Source of the DNA: Burkholderia anthina
GTDB taxonomy: Bacteria; Pseudomonadota; Gammaproteobacteria; Burkholderiales; Burkholderiaceae
Direction of reading: 5' to 3'
NCBI RefSeq assembly: GCF_001547525.1
Contig: NZ_LNJP01000004.1
Location: forward strand, 576,658 to 640,657
DNA: 64,000 nucleotides
The notes beneath the pieces were generated by a model. It did no database searches and was not told where the DNA came from. It saw nothing but the letters and a program-made list of their open reading frames with translations. Made by a program: the position numbers and the translations under genes. Shown in pieces: positions 25,003 to 32,605 of the stretch; the stretch's first letter is position 1, and every line of letters starts with the position of its first letter.

Positions 25003-25200
25003 TCAGTGTTCGCGCGGCCGGTGGTGGCGCACTGCCCCGGCCGGCATCCGCATCGGCGGCGGATTCGACGGCGGGTCGCCCTGCGGCAGCCCGTCGGGCA
25101 CGGGCGGGTCGACCGGGTCGTCGTGCCCGGGCGGCGGCGGATCCGGTTCGACGTCGGGTGTCGTCGGTTCGGGGCGGTGCAGCATGGATGGCGTCTTCAT
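25003..25200 (-). CDS. Proline-rich 65-residue protein
   Basis: Unrecognised and intrinsically disordered: about a third of residues are proline, in an acidic first half (PTTPDVEPDPPPPGHDDPVD) and a basic histidine/arginine tail. AGGAG six bases before the ATG at 25200 and position 14 bases before the downstream 103-residue gene suggest real, coupled expression. No function can be assigned. Confidence 0.55.
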   Translation of the reverse strand: MKTPSMLHRPEPTTPDVEPDPPPPGHDDPVDPPVPDGLPQGDPPSNPPPMRMPAGAVRHHRPREH

Positions 25201-25281
25201 GTCACTCCTGCGCGACGGCGCGCGCATCTCGATGGCGAGGCGAGCCCCGCAAGCGCCGTGCCCGCTTTCGCGCCATTCCGT

Positions 25282-25581
25282 TCAATCGTCGTAAGCGGCC
25301 ATGACGAGCCACATCGTGCGCCCCTCGGCGGTCAGTTGCACGGCGAGCGCGAACGGGTCGGACGGCTCGCATTGCGCGACCAGCGCCTGCTGGGCCCGCT
25401 CCGGGCTGTCGTAGACGACGTCGTTCAACTCGCGCACCTCGTCCTTGCCGTCGAACATGCGCCGCTCCGGGCGGTAGACCCGCGACTCGCGCTTCCACGT
25501 ATCGAATCGCTCGCGCACGTGGCCGAAATCGCCGCCGCATACGTTCGCGTCGTAACGTATCCTTTCCCTGGCTGCATTCAT
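25282..25581 (-). CDS. Hypothetical 99-residue protein
   Basis: Unrecognised soluble protein with basic N-terminus (MNAARERIRYDANVCGG) and a C-terminal hydrophobic beta strand (TMWLVMAAYDD). AGAGGA eight bases before the ATG supports the start. It is divergent from the small gene at 25703 across a 121-base promoter region, in the stress-associated cluster. Confidence 0.65.
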   Translation of the reverse strand: MNAARERIRYDANVCGGDFGHVRERFDTWKRESRVYRPERRMFDGKDEVRELNDVVYDSPERAQQALVAQCEPSDPFALAVQLTAEGRTMWLVMAAYDD

Positions 25582-25702
25582 CACGATGTCCTCTCGTCCA
25601 GACCGGACGCGTGCCCGGCCGTTCTGGCCGGCTTGCAAGCGCCGTGCCGCGCGCGCCGCGGGTACGTCGCTTGCGGCTGCTCATCGACAAGGAGGTCCGA
25701 CC

Positions 25703-25951
25703 ATGATCGTTCACGCCACCGGCCGCCGCGACGCCGTGTCACCGGTTGCCGGAGTGCTCCGCCTCGCCACGTCGCGCCCGCCGTCCGAAGACAAGACGGA
25801 GGAGCGCATCGACGAAGGGCTCGAGGAGACGTTCCCGGCCAGCGATCCGCCCGCCGTCGGCGGTGCGACCCGTATCGACCCCGCCAAGCCGTCCGGCGAG
25901 CACGAACGTCGCGCGCCGCACGTCCCTTCACCGCCCCCCGATCACGGCTGA
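25703..25951 (+). CDS. Small protein with ETFPASDPPA motif
   Basis: 82 residues. The segment ERIDEGLEETFPASDPPAV matches a short motif recurring in many small uncharacterised proteobacterial proteins; the rest is disordered and ends in a proline/histidine tail. AAGGAGG seven bases before the ATG gives a very strong initiation signal. Function unknown; the motif is usually found in stress-associated contexts. Confidence 0.7.
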   Translation: MIVHATGRRDAVSPVAGVLRLATSRPPSEDKTEERIDEGLEETFPASDPPAVGGATRIDPAKPSGEHERRAPHVPSPPPDHG

Positions 25952-26014
25952 CGGCGGCACCCGGCCCGCGGTGCGGCAGCGCATGCGCGGGCCGGCGAAA
26001 TCAGGAGCGATTCG

Positions 26015-26134
26015 ATGAAAGTCCTTGAACGCAGATGGCATGAAATCAGTGGCGCGGCCGGCGTCGCGGCATTGGCCGCGATCGAAAGCGCGGTGGTGCT
26101 GGCGATCGTCACGATGACGGGGATTGGCCACTGA
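26015..26134 (+). CDS. Putative 39-residue single-pass membrane peptide
   Basis: MKVLERRWHEISGAAGVAAL continues into a hydrophobic segment of about 22 residues ending IVTMTGIGH, with a positively charged N-terminus (inside-positive). AGGAG lies eight bases before the ATG. It sits between the ETFPASDPPA protein and the CBS protein on the same strand. Typical of small stress-induced membrane proteins; identity unknown. Confidence 0.55.
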   Translation: MKVLERRWHEISGAAGVAALAAIESAVVLAIVTMTGIGH

Positions 26135-26297
26135 CGTCCCACGTTGATACCGCTGCCGCGAGGCGGCGGCCGCCGTGGAAGATGTACAAGCCGGCTGGCA
26201 AATTTCTCCGTCCTCCGGCCGTCCGGGCCCTGCGTGCGCGCATCGCGCGCGGCACGCGGCCTGCTCCCGTCTGGATTCGATCACGAAGGAGGCGTTC

Positions 26298-26729
26298 ATG
26301 TATCGCGTCAACGAGATCATGTCGCGCGACGTAGTATGCGTCGCACCGACCGACACGATTCGCCGTGCGGCCGAATTGATGCAGCGCTTCGACATCGGCG
26401 TGCTGCCCGTGTGCGAGGGCACCGAGCTCGTCGCGATCGTGACCGACCGCGATCTGGCGGTGCGGGCGCTGTCGCACGGTCATTCGCCCGATACGCCGGT
26501 GCACGCGGTGGCGTCCAGACCCGTGCAGTGGTGCGTGGAAGACGACGGCGTCGGCGACATTCAGCAGCGGATGGCCGACGTGCAGTTGCACCGGCTGCCG
26601 GTGCTCGATCGCAGCCGGAAGCTGGTCGGCATGGTGTCGCTCGGCGACATCGCGACGCGCGCGGGCGGCCCGGCGCGCGACGAGCTGGCCAATACGCTCG
26701 AGGACGTATCGCTGCCGCGCCGCCGCTGA
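26298..26729 (+). CDS. Tandem CBS-domain protein
   Basis: 143 residues, two CBS repeats: the first about 7-60 (MSRDVVCVAPTDTIRRAAELM, GVLPVCEGTELVAIVTDRDL), the second about 72-130 (DIQQRMADVQLHRLPVLDRS, KLVGMVSLGDIATRA). Stand-alone CBS pairs bind adenosine nucleotides and act as energy or stress sensors. AAGGAGG six bases before ATG 26298 fixes the start; the longer frame from 26175 is not needed. Confidence 0.9.
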   Translation: MYRVNEIMSRDVVCVAPTDTIRRAAELMQRFDIGVLPVCEGTELVAIVTDRDLAVRALSHGHSPDTPVHAVASRPVQWCVEDDGVGDIQQRMADVQLHRLPVLDRSRKLVGMVSLGDIATRAGGPARDELANTLEDVSLPRRR

Positions 26730-26829
26730 CCGGCATCTCTCATTGTTCTGCGTGGCCCGCCCCCCGGCGCCGTACCCGCGCGATGAATTTGCGCGCGGAC
26801 CGCGGCGCCGCTTCGACCAGGAGGTTTCG

Positions 26830-27333
26830 ATGACAACGGACGAACCGTCGCGCGACGCCGCGCGCATCGTCGGCGCGAACCCGCGCACGGCCGCCGGCGG
26901 GCCGGGGCCCGACGTGATGGCCGCGCGCACGCTCGAAGACGATCGCGTGCTGACGATGGACGGCGACGACATCGGCAAGGTGAGCCACATCATGCTCGAC
27001 GTACGCGCTGGACGGATCGCGTACGCGGTCGTGTCGTCGGGCGGCTTGCTCGGGATTGGCGACAAGCTGCTCGCGGTGCCGTGGAACGCGCTCGTTCTCG
27101 ACGCCGAGCGCCAATGCTTCGTGCTGCCGGTCGACACCGCGCGCGTGCGCGAGGCGCCCGGCTTCGACAAGAGCCGGTGGCCCGCGATGGCCGACCCCGA
27201 ATGGGCCGAGGCGCTGCATGCGTACTACGGCAGCTCGCCTTACTGGCTGATCGAGGAAGGCGAAACGGCGCTCGATTCGCCGCCGTACGAGGCATCCCCC
27301 GGCGGCCCCGAAGACGGCACGCGGCAGCACTGA
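26830..27333 (+). CDS. PRC-barrel domain protein
   Basis: 167 residues. The PRC-barrel core lies about 30-100 (DRVLTMDGDDIGKVSHIMLDVRAGRIAYAVVSSGG, read in parts, then GDKLLAVPWNALVLD), followed by a second half ending WPAMADPEWAEALHAYYG. Such proteins appear in stress and envelope contexts in Burkholderia. AGGAGG before ATG 26830. Part of the same plus-strand run as the CBS protein. Confidence 0.88.
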   Translation: MTTDEPSRDAARIVGANPRTAAGGPGPDVMAARTLEDDRVLTMDGDDIGKVSHIMLDVRAGRIAYAVVSSGGLLGIGDKLLAVPWNALVLDAERQCFVLPVDTARVREAPGFDKSRWPAMADPEWAEALHAYYGSSPYWLIEEGETALDSPPYEASPGGPEDGTRQH

Positions 27334-27355
27334 AGCGCACCCGCCGCAATGCGGG

Positions 27356-27982
27356 TCACTGCGCGGTGGCCACCGTCTTCGCGAGTTGCCGCGCGGCGCC
27401 CAGGTGCGCGTTCAGCGTCGGCAGCGTGCGGGCCGCGAACGCGCGAAGCTGCGGGTCGCGACCGTCTTTCGCCTCGGTTTCGTAGAGCCGGACCGCCGCT
27501 TCGTGCGCGCGGGGCCCGGCCAGCGCCACGTACGCCGTATCGAATGCGTGCCCGTCCTTCGCTCGCAATGCTGTCACCTCCGGATCCACGAGCATCCGCG
27601 TCTGGACCGGCACGCCCTTCTGCGCGCCGAGATGCCGCAATTCGTCTGCAATACGCGCGTGATCGTCGACCATCCGGCGGGCGAAGGCTTTCACGTCCGC
27701 GTTCGATGATCGATCGAGCGCGAGCTGGCCGGCCTGTCGTTGTACCTTGCCGATCATGCCGGCCTTGTCGACGAACTCGGCGTCGAGGCCGGCCGGCCGC
27801 TGCGTCATACCGGCCTCGTCGGCGGTCGAGCCCGGCCGGATGACGCCCGGCGCGACGTGCGCGGACGAAGCGGGCGGCGCCTGCGCGTGCGATAGCGCGA
27901 ACGTCCCGACACCGGCGGCGGCCATCAGCATGATGACTGCCGGCCCACGCCCGCGTTGTTTCATCCGGTTCGTTTTATTCAT
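27356..27982 (-). CDS. DUF4142 exported protein
   Basis: 208 residues with a signal-like N-terminus (basic residues then AVIMLMAAAGVGTFALSHA, cleavage after SHA). The mature part is helical and matches DUF4142 (FVDKAGMIGKVQRQAGQLALDRSSNADVKAFARRMVDDH in fragments), a ferritin-like periplasmic family of unknown role. Convergent with the PRC-barrel gene, 22 bases apart. CGGAGG precedes the ATG at 27982. Confidence 0.88.
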   Translation of the reverse strand: MNKTNRMKQRGRGPAVIMLMAAAGVGTFALSHAQAPPASSAHVAPGVIRPGSTADEAGMTQRPAGLDAEFVDKAGMIGKVQRQAGQLALDRSSNADVKAFARRMVDDHARIADELRHLGAQKGVPVQTRMLVDPEVTALRAKDGHAFDTAYVALAGPRAHEAAVRLYETEAKDGRDPQLRAFAARTLPTLNAHLGAARQLAKTVATAQ

Positions 27983-28033
27983 CCGGGCCTCCGATGTCGG
28001 GCGACGAAGCGGGGCCGGCCGCACGCCTTCCCT

Positions 28034-28579
28034 TCACGCGGGACGATGGGCCGACGTGAAGAAATCGGTCCACGCGCCGTTGTGCCATGCGCCCTCGGTG
28101 CGCTCCACCGACAGCGCGCCGGCGGCGAGCATCGTCCGCTCCGCGAACGCGATCGTGCGCCGCGTCACGTGCGCGGCCAGCACGACGCCGTTTTCGCATT
28201 GCTTCAGTGCGCCATGTCCCTCGGGTGCATCGCCGCGCATCCGGCCGAGCGCGCCGCACAACGCGCCGACATAGGCGCCGACGAGCGGCACGCCGATCCA
28301 CGCGAGCGCGGAATGAAGCCCGCCCAGATGGAGCACCGCGGCCCCGGCGAGCCCGACGATCGCGCCGATGGCCACGCCTTCCAGCGCGCCGAGGCCGCCC
28401 GGCCGCGCGGCGGAGTCCGCATAGACGTCGCCGCCGAGCCAGAACAGCGCGTGCTGCCCGGGCGGATTGAGAAAGAAGACCTTCACGTCGTCCCGATGGA
28501 TGGCGTGGCCGCGCAGTTGCTCCGCGCAGCGTTCCGCCTGCTCGAGCCGCGAGAAACGGCCCGCGATGATGGTGTCCAT
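28034..28579 (-). CDS. Membrane protein with glycine-zipper helices (general stress type)
   Basis: 181 residues. An N-terminal ferredoxin-like segment (IIAGRFSRLEQAERCAEQLRGHAI) precedes two glycine/alanine-rich membrane helices (about 70-115) and a C-terminal soluble part. This arrangement resembles general stress protein 17M-like proteins that sense or scaffold at the membrane. AGGAGG lies seven bases before the ATG. Function not established. Confidence 0.7.
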   Translation of the reverse strand: MDTIIAGRFSRLEQAERCAEQLRGHAIHRDDVKVFFLNPPGQHALFWLGGDVYADSAARPGGLGALEGVAIGAIVGLAGAAVLHLGGLHSALAWIGVPLVGAYVGALCGALGRMRGDAPEGHGALKQCENGVVLAAHVTRRTIAFAERTMLAAGALSVERTEGAWHNGAWTDFFTSAHRPA

Positions 28580-28659
28580 GTCGAACCCTCCTGCCCGGTG
28601 ACGCGCAGGGTCGCGGGCGCGCGATGCCCGGTCGGCCCGGCGCTGGCCCGCGCATCACA

Positions 28660-29070
28660 TTACTTCCGGCGGATCTGCAGCTTGTCGCGCACGCCGCTCA
28701 CGCCGCTGACGTCGTGCGCGACGCGGACCGCGGCCGCGCGTTGCCGCTCGTCGGGCACGTTGCCCGTCAATTCGACCACGCGGTCATGGACCTGCACGTC
28801 GATGTCGCCGGAAGCGAGGCCGCGTTCGGCGACGAGCGCGGCCCTGACGCGGGACGCGAGCGTCGCGTCGCGGATCTGGCCCCCGACGGCCGACGCCTGG
28901 CTCGCCAGCTTCGCACGCGTGCCCTCCTCGGCGGATGCGTAGCGGGGCGTCGCGATCCATGCACACGACAACATCAGTATGCTCGCGATCCGCCCGATCG
29001 GCGTCCTGCGTCGCGTGCGTGCCGGTTTGCCGCCCGTGCCGTCGCGCCGCGTGCTTTCCGTTGCGTCCAT
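28660..29070 (-). CDS. BON-domain exported protein (OsmY-like)
   Basis: 136 residues. After a basic stretch, a signal peptide (IGRIASILMLSCAWIATPRYASA) is followed by one BON domain (LASRVRAALVAERGLASGDIDVQVHDRVVELTGNVPDE in parts, VSGVSGVRDKLQIRRK). BON domains bind phospholipid and protect membranes under osmotic or other stress. AAAAAGGAGG before the ATG. Transcribed together with, but downstream of, the hybrid kinase gene 68 bases upstream. Confidence 0.9.
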   Translation of the reverse strand: MDATESTRRDGTGGKPARTRRRTPIGRIASILMLSCAWIATPRYASAEEGTRAKLASQASAVGGQIRDATLASRVRAALVAERGLASGDIDVQVHDRVVELTGNVPDERQRAAAVRVAHDVSGVSGVRDKLQIRRK

Positions 29071-29138
29071 CGTGCCTCCTTTTTCGTATGCGGCCGGGGC
29101 GGTCAGGCGGCCGGATAGCCGCGCCCGTGTATTGGCCG

Positions 29139-31121
29139 TCACCGCTCGCGCGGCTTCGGGTCGCCCGCGTCGTCCGGGGCGACATCGACGATCACGCTCG
29201 CGAGCGTGGGCATGTCGACCGGCTTGCACAGATACGCATCGAACCCGGCGGCCATCACGCGGCGCCGGTCGGTCTTGCCGGCGTGCGCGGTCACCGCGAC
29301 GACCGGCAGATGCCCGCCGCCGTTGGGCAGGCGCCGGATCCGGTCCAGCAGCCAGTAGCCATCGCCGTCCGGCATCGCGAGATCCGACAGCACCACGCTC
29401 GGCGGCTGCCGCGCCACCGCTTCGAGCGCGTCGTGCCCCGAACGCGCGGTCGATACCTGCGCGCCCATCGTTTCGAGCGCGGCCGCGAGGCTGGTGCGCG
29501 ACGTCGCGTCGTCGTCGACCACCAGCACGCGCTGACCGTCGAGTGCGACCGTATTGGCCATGCCCTTCGCGCGCGCCGGCCGCTCCACCGGATCGTCGGC
29601 ATCCCAGCCGGCCGGCAGCGTCACCGTGACGGTCGTTCCGCGCCCCGCGCCCGCGCTCGTCGCGACGACGTCGCCGCCGTGCAGCTGCGCGATGTGGCGC
29701 ACGATCGACAAGCCGAGCCCGAGGCCGCGCTTCGGCGACGTGAACGCGCCTTCCGGCCGGCTGAACGTCTCGAACAGATGCGGCAGGCGTTCCGGCGCGA
29801 TACCTTGCCCGGTGTCGGCGACCGACAACCGTACGCGTTCGCCCGCGCGCGTCAGCGACACGTTGATGCGGCCGCCCGGCGGCGTGAACTTGATCGCGTT
29901 CGACAGCAGGTTCGACAGGACCTGGCGCAGGCGTTCGCCGTCCGCCGGAATCACGCAGGCCGGCATCGCGTACTCGGTCGACAGCACGAGCCCGTTTGCC
30001 TGCGCCGTCGCGTCGAGTTCGCGCGCCGCATCGCGCACGATCCGCACGAGATCGACCGGCACGCGTTCGAGGCGCAGCCGGCCGGTCGCGAGGGACGACG
30101 CGTCGAGCAGATCGGCGACCATGTGCGACAGCGACCGCGCGCTGCGGTCGATCGCATCGACCGCCTGTTGCGCGAAGCCCTGCCCGTCGGCGTTGCGCAG
30201 TACCTCGACCCAGCCGTAGATCACGTTCAGCGGCGTGCGCAGTTCGTGCGAGACCGTGGCCAGCAGCTCGTCCTTCAGCCGGTTCGACGCATCGGCCTGC
30301 ACGCGCGCGTCGCGAGCGCCACGCAGCGAACGCAGGTCGCGGCGCTCGCTGCGGCGGCGTTCGCCCGCTTCGCGCAGCATCAGCGACAGGCCCGTGCAAC
30401 GGCCCTCTGCATCGACGATCGGCGAAGCGGCGAAGGTGGCGCGAAACCGGCCGCCGTCGTGGCGCACGCAGAGTACGTCGAGCGGCCCGACCGGCGCGCG
30501 CAGGTCCGCGAACGACGCCGGCACCGCATGCCGGCGCAGCCAGCGCGGCGCGATCATCGTGACGATGTCGCGTCCGCTCGCCTGCGCCGCATCGATGCCG
30601 AAGATTCGTGCCGCGGCCGGATTCCAGCTGGTGATGCGGCGCGCGGCGTCGATCCCGACGATCGCATCGGGCGACGCATCGACCACCTGACGCAGCAGCC
30701 CGTCGTCGCGCACGCCCGCGCCGGCGGAAGGCTCGCGGTGCGGCGGGTGCGGCTCGCCGCGGGCGGCGTCGAACGCGCGCGGACGATCGTTCGCGACCAG
30801 CGGCTTCACGGCCGCCACCAGCACGCATTCGACGAAGCCGATCGCGACGAACGTGCCGGCTTGCGCGAGCAGCGTCGCCAGCGGCGCGGCGCGCCACCAC
30901 CATGCGGCGATCACGCCGATGCTGGCGACGGTCGCGACCAGACCGCCGCCGAACGACGTCAGCCATGCGGCAGCCGCCACGCCGGCATAAAAAGGCAGCG
31001 GCGCAAATGGCGCGTGCTCGCCGACAGCCCGGATCGCCCACGCCTGCAGCGCGGACGCGAGCCCGACGGCCAGTACGACCCATGCACCCTGCCGGAACAG
31101 CTCACGGGTCAGAGTCCTCAT
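29139..31121 (-). CDS. Hybrid sensor histidine kinase with PAS and C-terminal receiver domain
   Basis: 660 residues. Three to four membrane helices (about 12-105), a PAS domain (about 142-250, VVDASPDAIVGIDAARRITSWNPA), HisKA with phosphorylated H292 (SHELRTPLNVIYGW), HATPase with N408 (LLSNAIKF) and G boxes (ADTGQGI, GLGLGLSIV), then a receiver with phosphoacceptor D580 (VVLSDLAMPDGDGY). The start at 31121 follows AAGGAT. It is divergent from a receiver-less sigma-54 activator, and no separate response regulator adjoins it. The signal is unknown; neighbours suggest stress sensing. Confidence 0.92.
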   Translation of the reverse strand: MRTLTRELFRQGAWVVLAVGLASALQAWAIRAVGEHAPFAPLPFYAGVAAAAWLTSFGGGLVATVASIGVIAAWWWRAAPLATLLAQAGTFVAIGFVECVLVAAVKPLVANDRPRAFDAARGEPHPPHREPSAGAGVRDDGLLRQVVDASPDAIVGIDAARRITSWNPAAARIFGIDAAQASGRDIVTMIAPRWLRRHAVPASFADLRAPVGPLDVLCVRHDGGRFRATFAASPIVDAEGRCTGLSLMLREAGERRRSERRDLRSLRGARDARVQADASNRLKDELLATVSHELRTPLNVIYGWVEVLRNADGQGFAQQAVDAIDRSARSLSHMVADLLDASSLATGRLRLERVPVDLVRIVRDAARELDATAQANGLVLSTEYAMPACVIPADGERLRQVLSNLLSNAIKFTPPGGRINVSLTRAGERVRLSVADTGQGIAPERLPHLFETFSRPEGAFTSPKRGLGLGLSIVRHIAQLHGGDVVATSAGAGRGTTVTVTLPAGWDADDPVERPARAKGMANTVALDGQRVLVVDDDATSRTSLAAALETMGAQVSTARSGHDALEAVARQPPSVVLSDLAMPDGDGYWLLDRIRRLPNGGGHLPVVAVTAHAGKTDRRRVMAAGFDAYLCKPVDMPTLASVIVDVAPDDAGDPKPRER

Positions 31122-31576
31122 TGCATCCTTGCATCGCGCCGGCTCCCGTCGTGCGGGGGGAATGCCGCCTTTCGGCCATCCGGCATGCCGTCGAACGCGC
31201 CGGGGCGAGCTTGAGGGCGTCAGCAAAGAACGTACCCGGGTGGCGGCGCATTCGCGGCCCGCGGCAGCCGATGGCCGGCCCCGCGCCGGCGCCCGGTGCG
31301 ACCGGGCCGGTGGCGGGCGGGTTCGCCGGGCGCGCCGCCGCGATATGTCGCCGGCCGCTTTTTTCATCGGGTTTCTGTAAAAAAGCGCTGGTCCTGACCG
31401 AACGCGTCATCACGCCGGGGCCGGCGACAAAACCGATGGCCTGTTGCTTTCACTCACGCCGCGTGCATTGGAATTTTCTATTCGGCGGCACCTTCGCGGT
31501 CGTTTCGCTGTCGATGATAAATATTGCAATCAACGGAACGTGCGATGCCGTTTTTCAAAACGGCCCGTGAACGCCT
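31122..31576. promoter_or_regulatory. Divergent promoter region, 455 bases, with a perfect hairpin at 31547-31564
   Basis: Non-coding stretch between the hybrid kinase and the sigma-54 activator. GCCGTTTT-TC-AAAACGGC (31547-31564) forms a perfect 8-base stem just 12 bases upstream of the activator ATG, where a ribosome binding site would be expected and none is obvious. An AT-rich segment at 31515-31530 may hold a promoter. No convincing -24/-12 sigma-54 promoter was found here. Confidence 0.45.
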
Positions 31577-32554
31577 ATGGGTGAATCCGCCAACCGGACG
31601 AAGCAGCGCGCAGACGGTCGCCGGCTGTCCGGCCGGTCCGCCGCGATGCGCACGCTGCTCGCCCGTATCGAGAAAATCGCGCCGACCCGCGCGAGCGTGA
31701 TGATTGCCGGCGAAAGCGGGGTCGGCAAGGATATCGTCGCGCGGCGGTTGCACGATCTGAGCGCGCGACGCGACGGTCCGTTCGTGCCGATGAACTGCGG
31801 CGCGATTCCGCCCGACCTGGCCGAGGCGCATCTGTTCGGGCACGAGAAAGGCAGCTTTACCGGTGCGATCACGCAGCGTGAAGGCTTCTTCGAAGCCGCG
31901 CGCGGCGGCACGCTGCTGCTCGACGAGGTCGCGGAAATGCCCGCGGCGCTGCAGGTGAAGCTGCTGCGGGCGATCGAGTCGAACACGATCGTGCGCGTGG
32001 GCGGCACCGAATCGATTCCGCTCGACGTGCGGTTCGTTTCGGCCACCCGTCACAATCCGGCCGACGCCGTGCGCGACGGCCGGTTGCGCGAGGACCTGTT
32101 CTACCGGCTCGCCGCGTTCGCGATCTACGTGCCGCCGCTGCGCCAGCGCGACGGCGACGTCGAGACGATCGCGCAGGAGTTCGTCGACACGCTGAACGCG
32201 CGGCATCGCGCGCACAAGCGGCTGACCGACGCGGCGATCGCCGCGTTGCGCGCGTATTCGTGGCCCGGCAACGTGCGCGAACTGCACAACACGATCGAGC
32301 GTGCATACATCCTGTCGGACGAAGGTATCGACGTCGCGCTGCCGAAGCAGCCGCTGCCGGCGGCCGCCAGCACGTCGGAAGGCGCGATGGCGCTGCCGCT
32401 CGGCGCGACGCTGCACCATGTGCAGCAACGCTTCATCGCGGAGACGTTGCGTCACTTCGACGGCAACAAGCCGCGGGCGGCCAAGGCGCTCGGCATCAGC
32501 CTGAAGACGCTCTACAACCGGCTCGCGCTGATGCGCGACCAGGGCGGCTCGTGA
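31577..32554 (+). CDS. Receiver-less sigma-54-dependent transcriptional activator
   Basis: 325 residues. The AAA+ domain starts almost at the N-terminus: Walker A GESGVGKD (45-52), the sigma-54 contact loop as GSFTGA (92-97, normally GAFTGA), Walker B LLLDE (113-117), and SWPGNVREL. A Fis-type helix-turn-helix closes the protein (NKPRAAKALGISLKTLYNRL). There is no N-terminal input domain, as in PspF and HrpS, so control must come from a partner protein or expression level. The divergent kinase has its own receiver but no output domain. Confidence 0.92.
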   Translation: MGESANRTKQRADGRRLSGRSAAMRTLLARIEKIAPTRASVMIAGESGVGKDIVARRLHDLSARRDGPFVPMNCGAIPPDLAEAHLFGHEKGSFTGAITQREGFFEAARGGTLLLDEVAEMPAALQVKLLRAIESNTIVRVGGTESIPLDVRFVSATRHNPADAVRDGRLREDLFYRLAAFAIYVPPLRQRDGDVETIAQEFVDTLNARHRAHKRLTDAAIAALRAYSWPGNVRELHNTIERAYILSDEGIDVALPKQPLPAAASTSEGAMALPLGATLHHVQQRFIAETLRHFDGNKPRAAKALGISLKTLYNRLALMRDQGGS

Positions 32555-32605
32555 GCGGCGCGGCCCGCATGGCGCGGGCCGCGAGCCACCCGGCCACGGG
32601 GCGCG

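Noticed and set aside
31440..31460. Possible sigma-54 promoter (TGGCCTGTTGC) before the activator gene
   Set aside because: The GG and GC elements are only 6 bases apart instead of 10.
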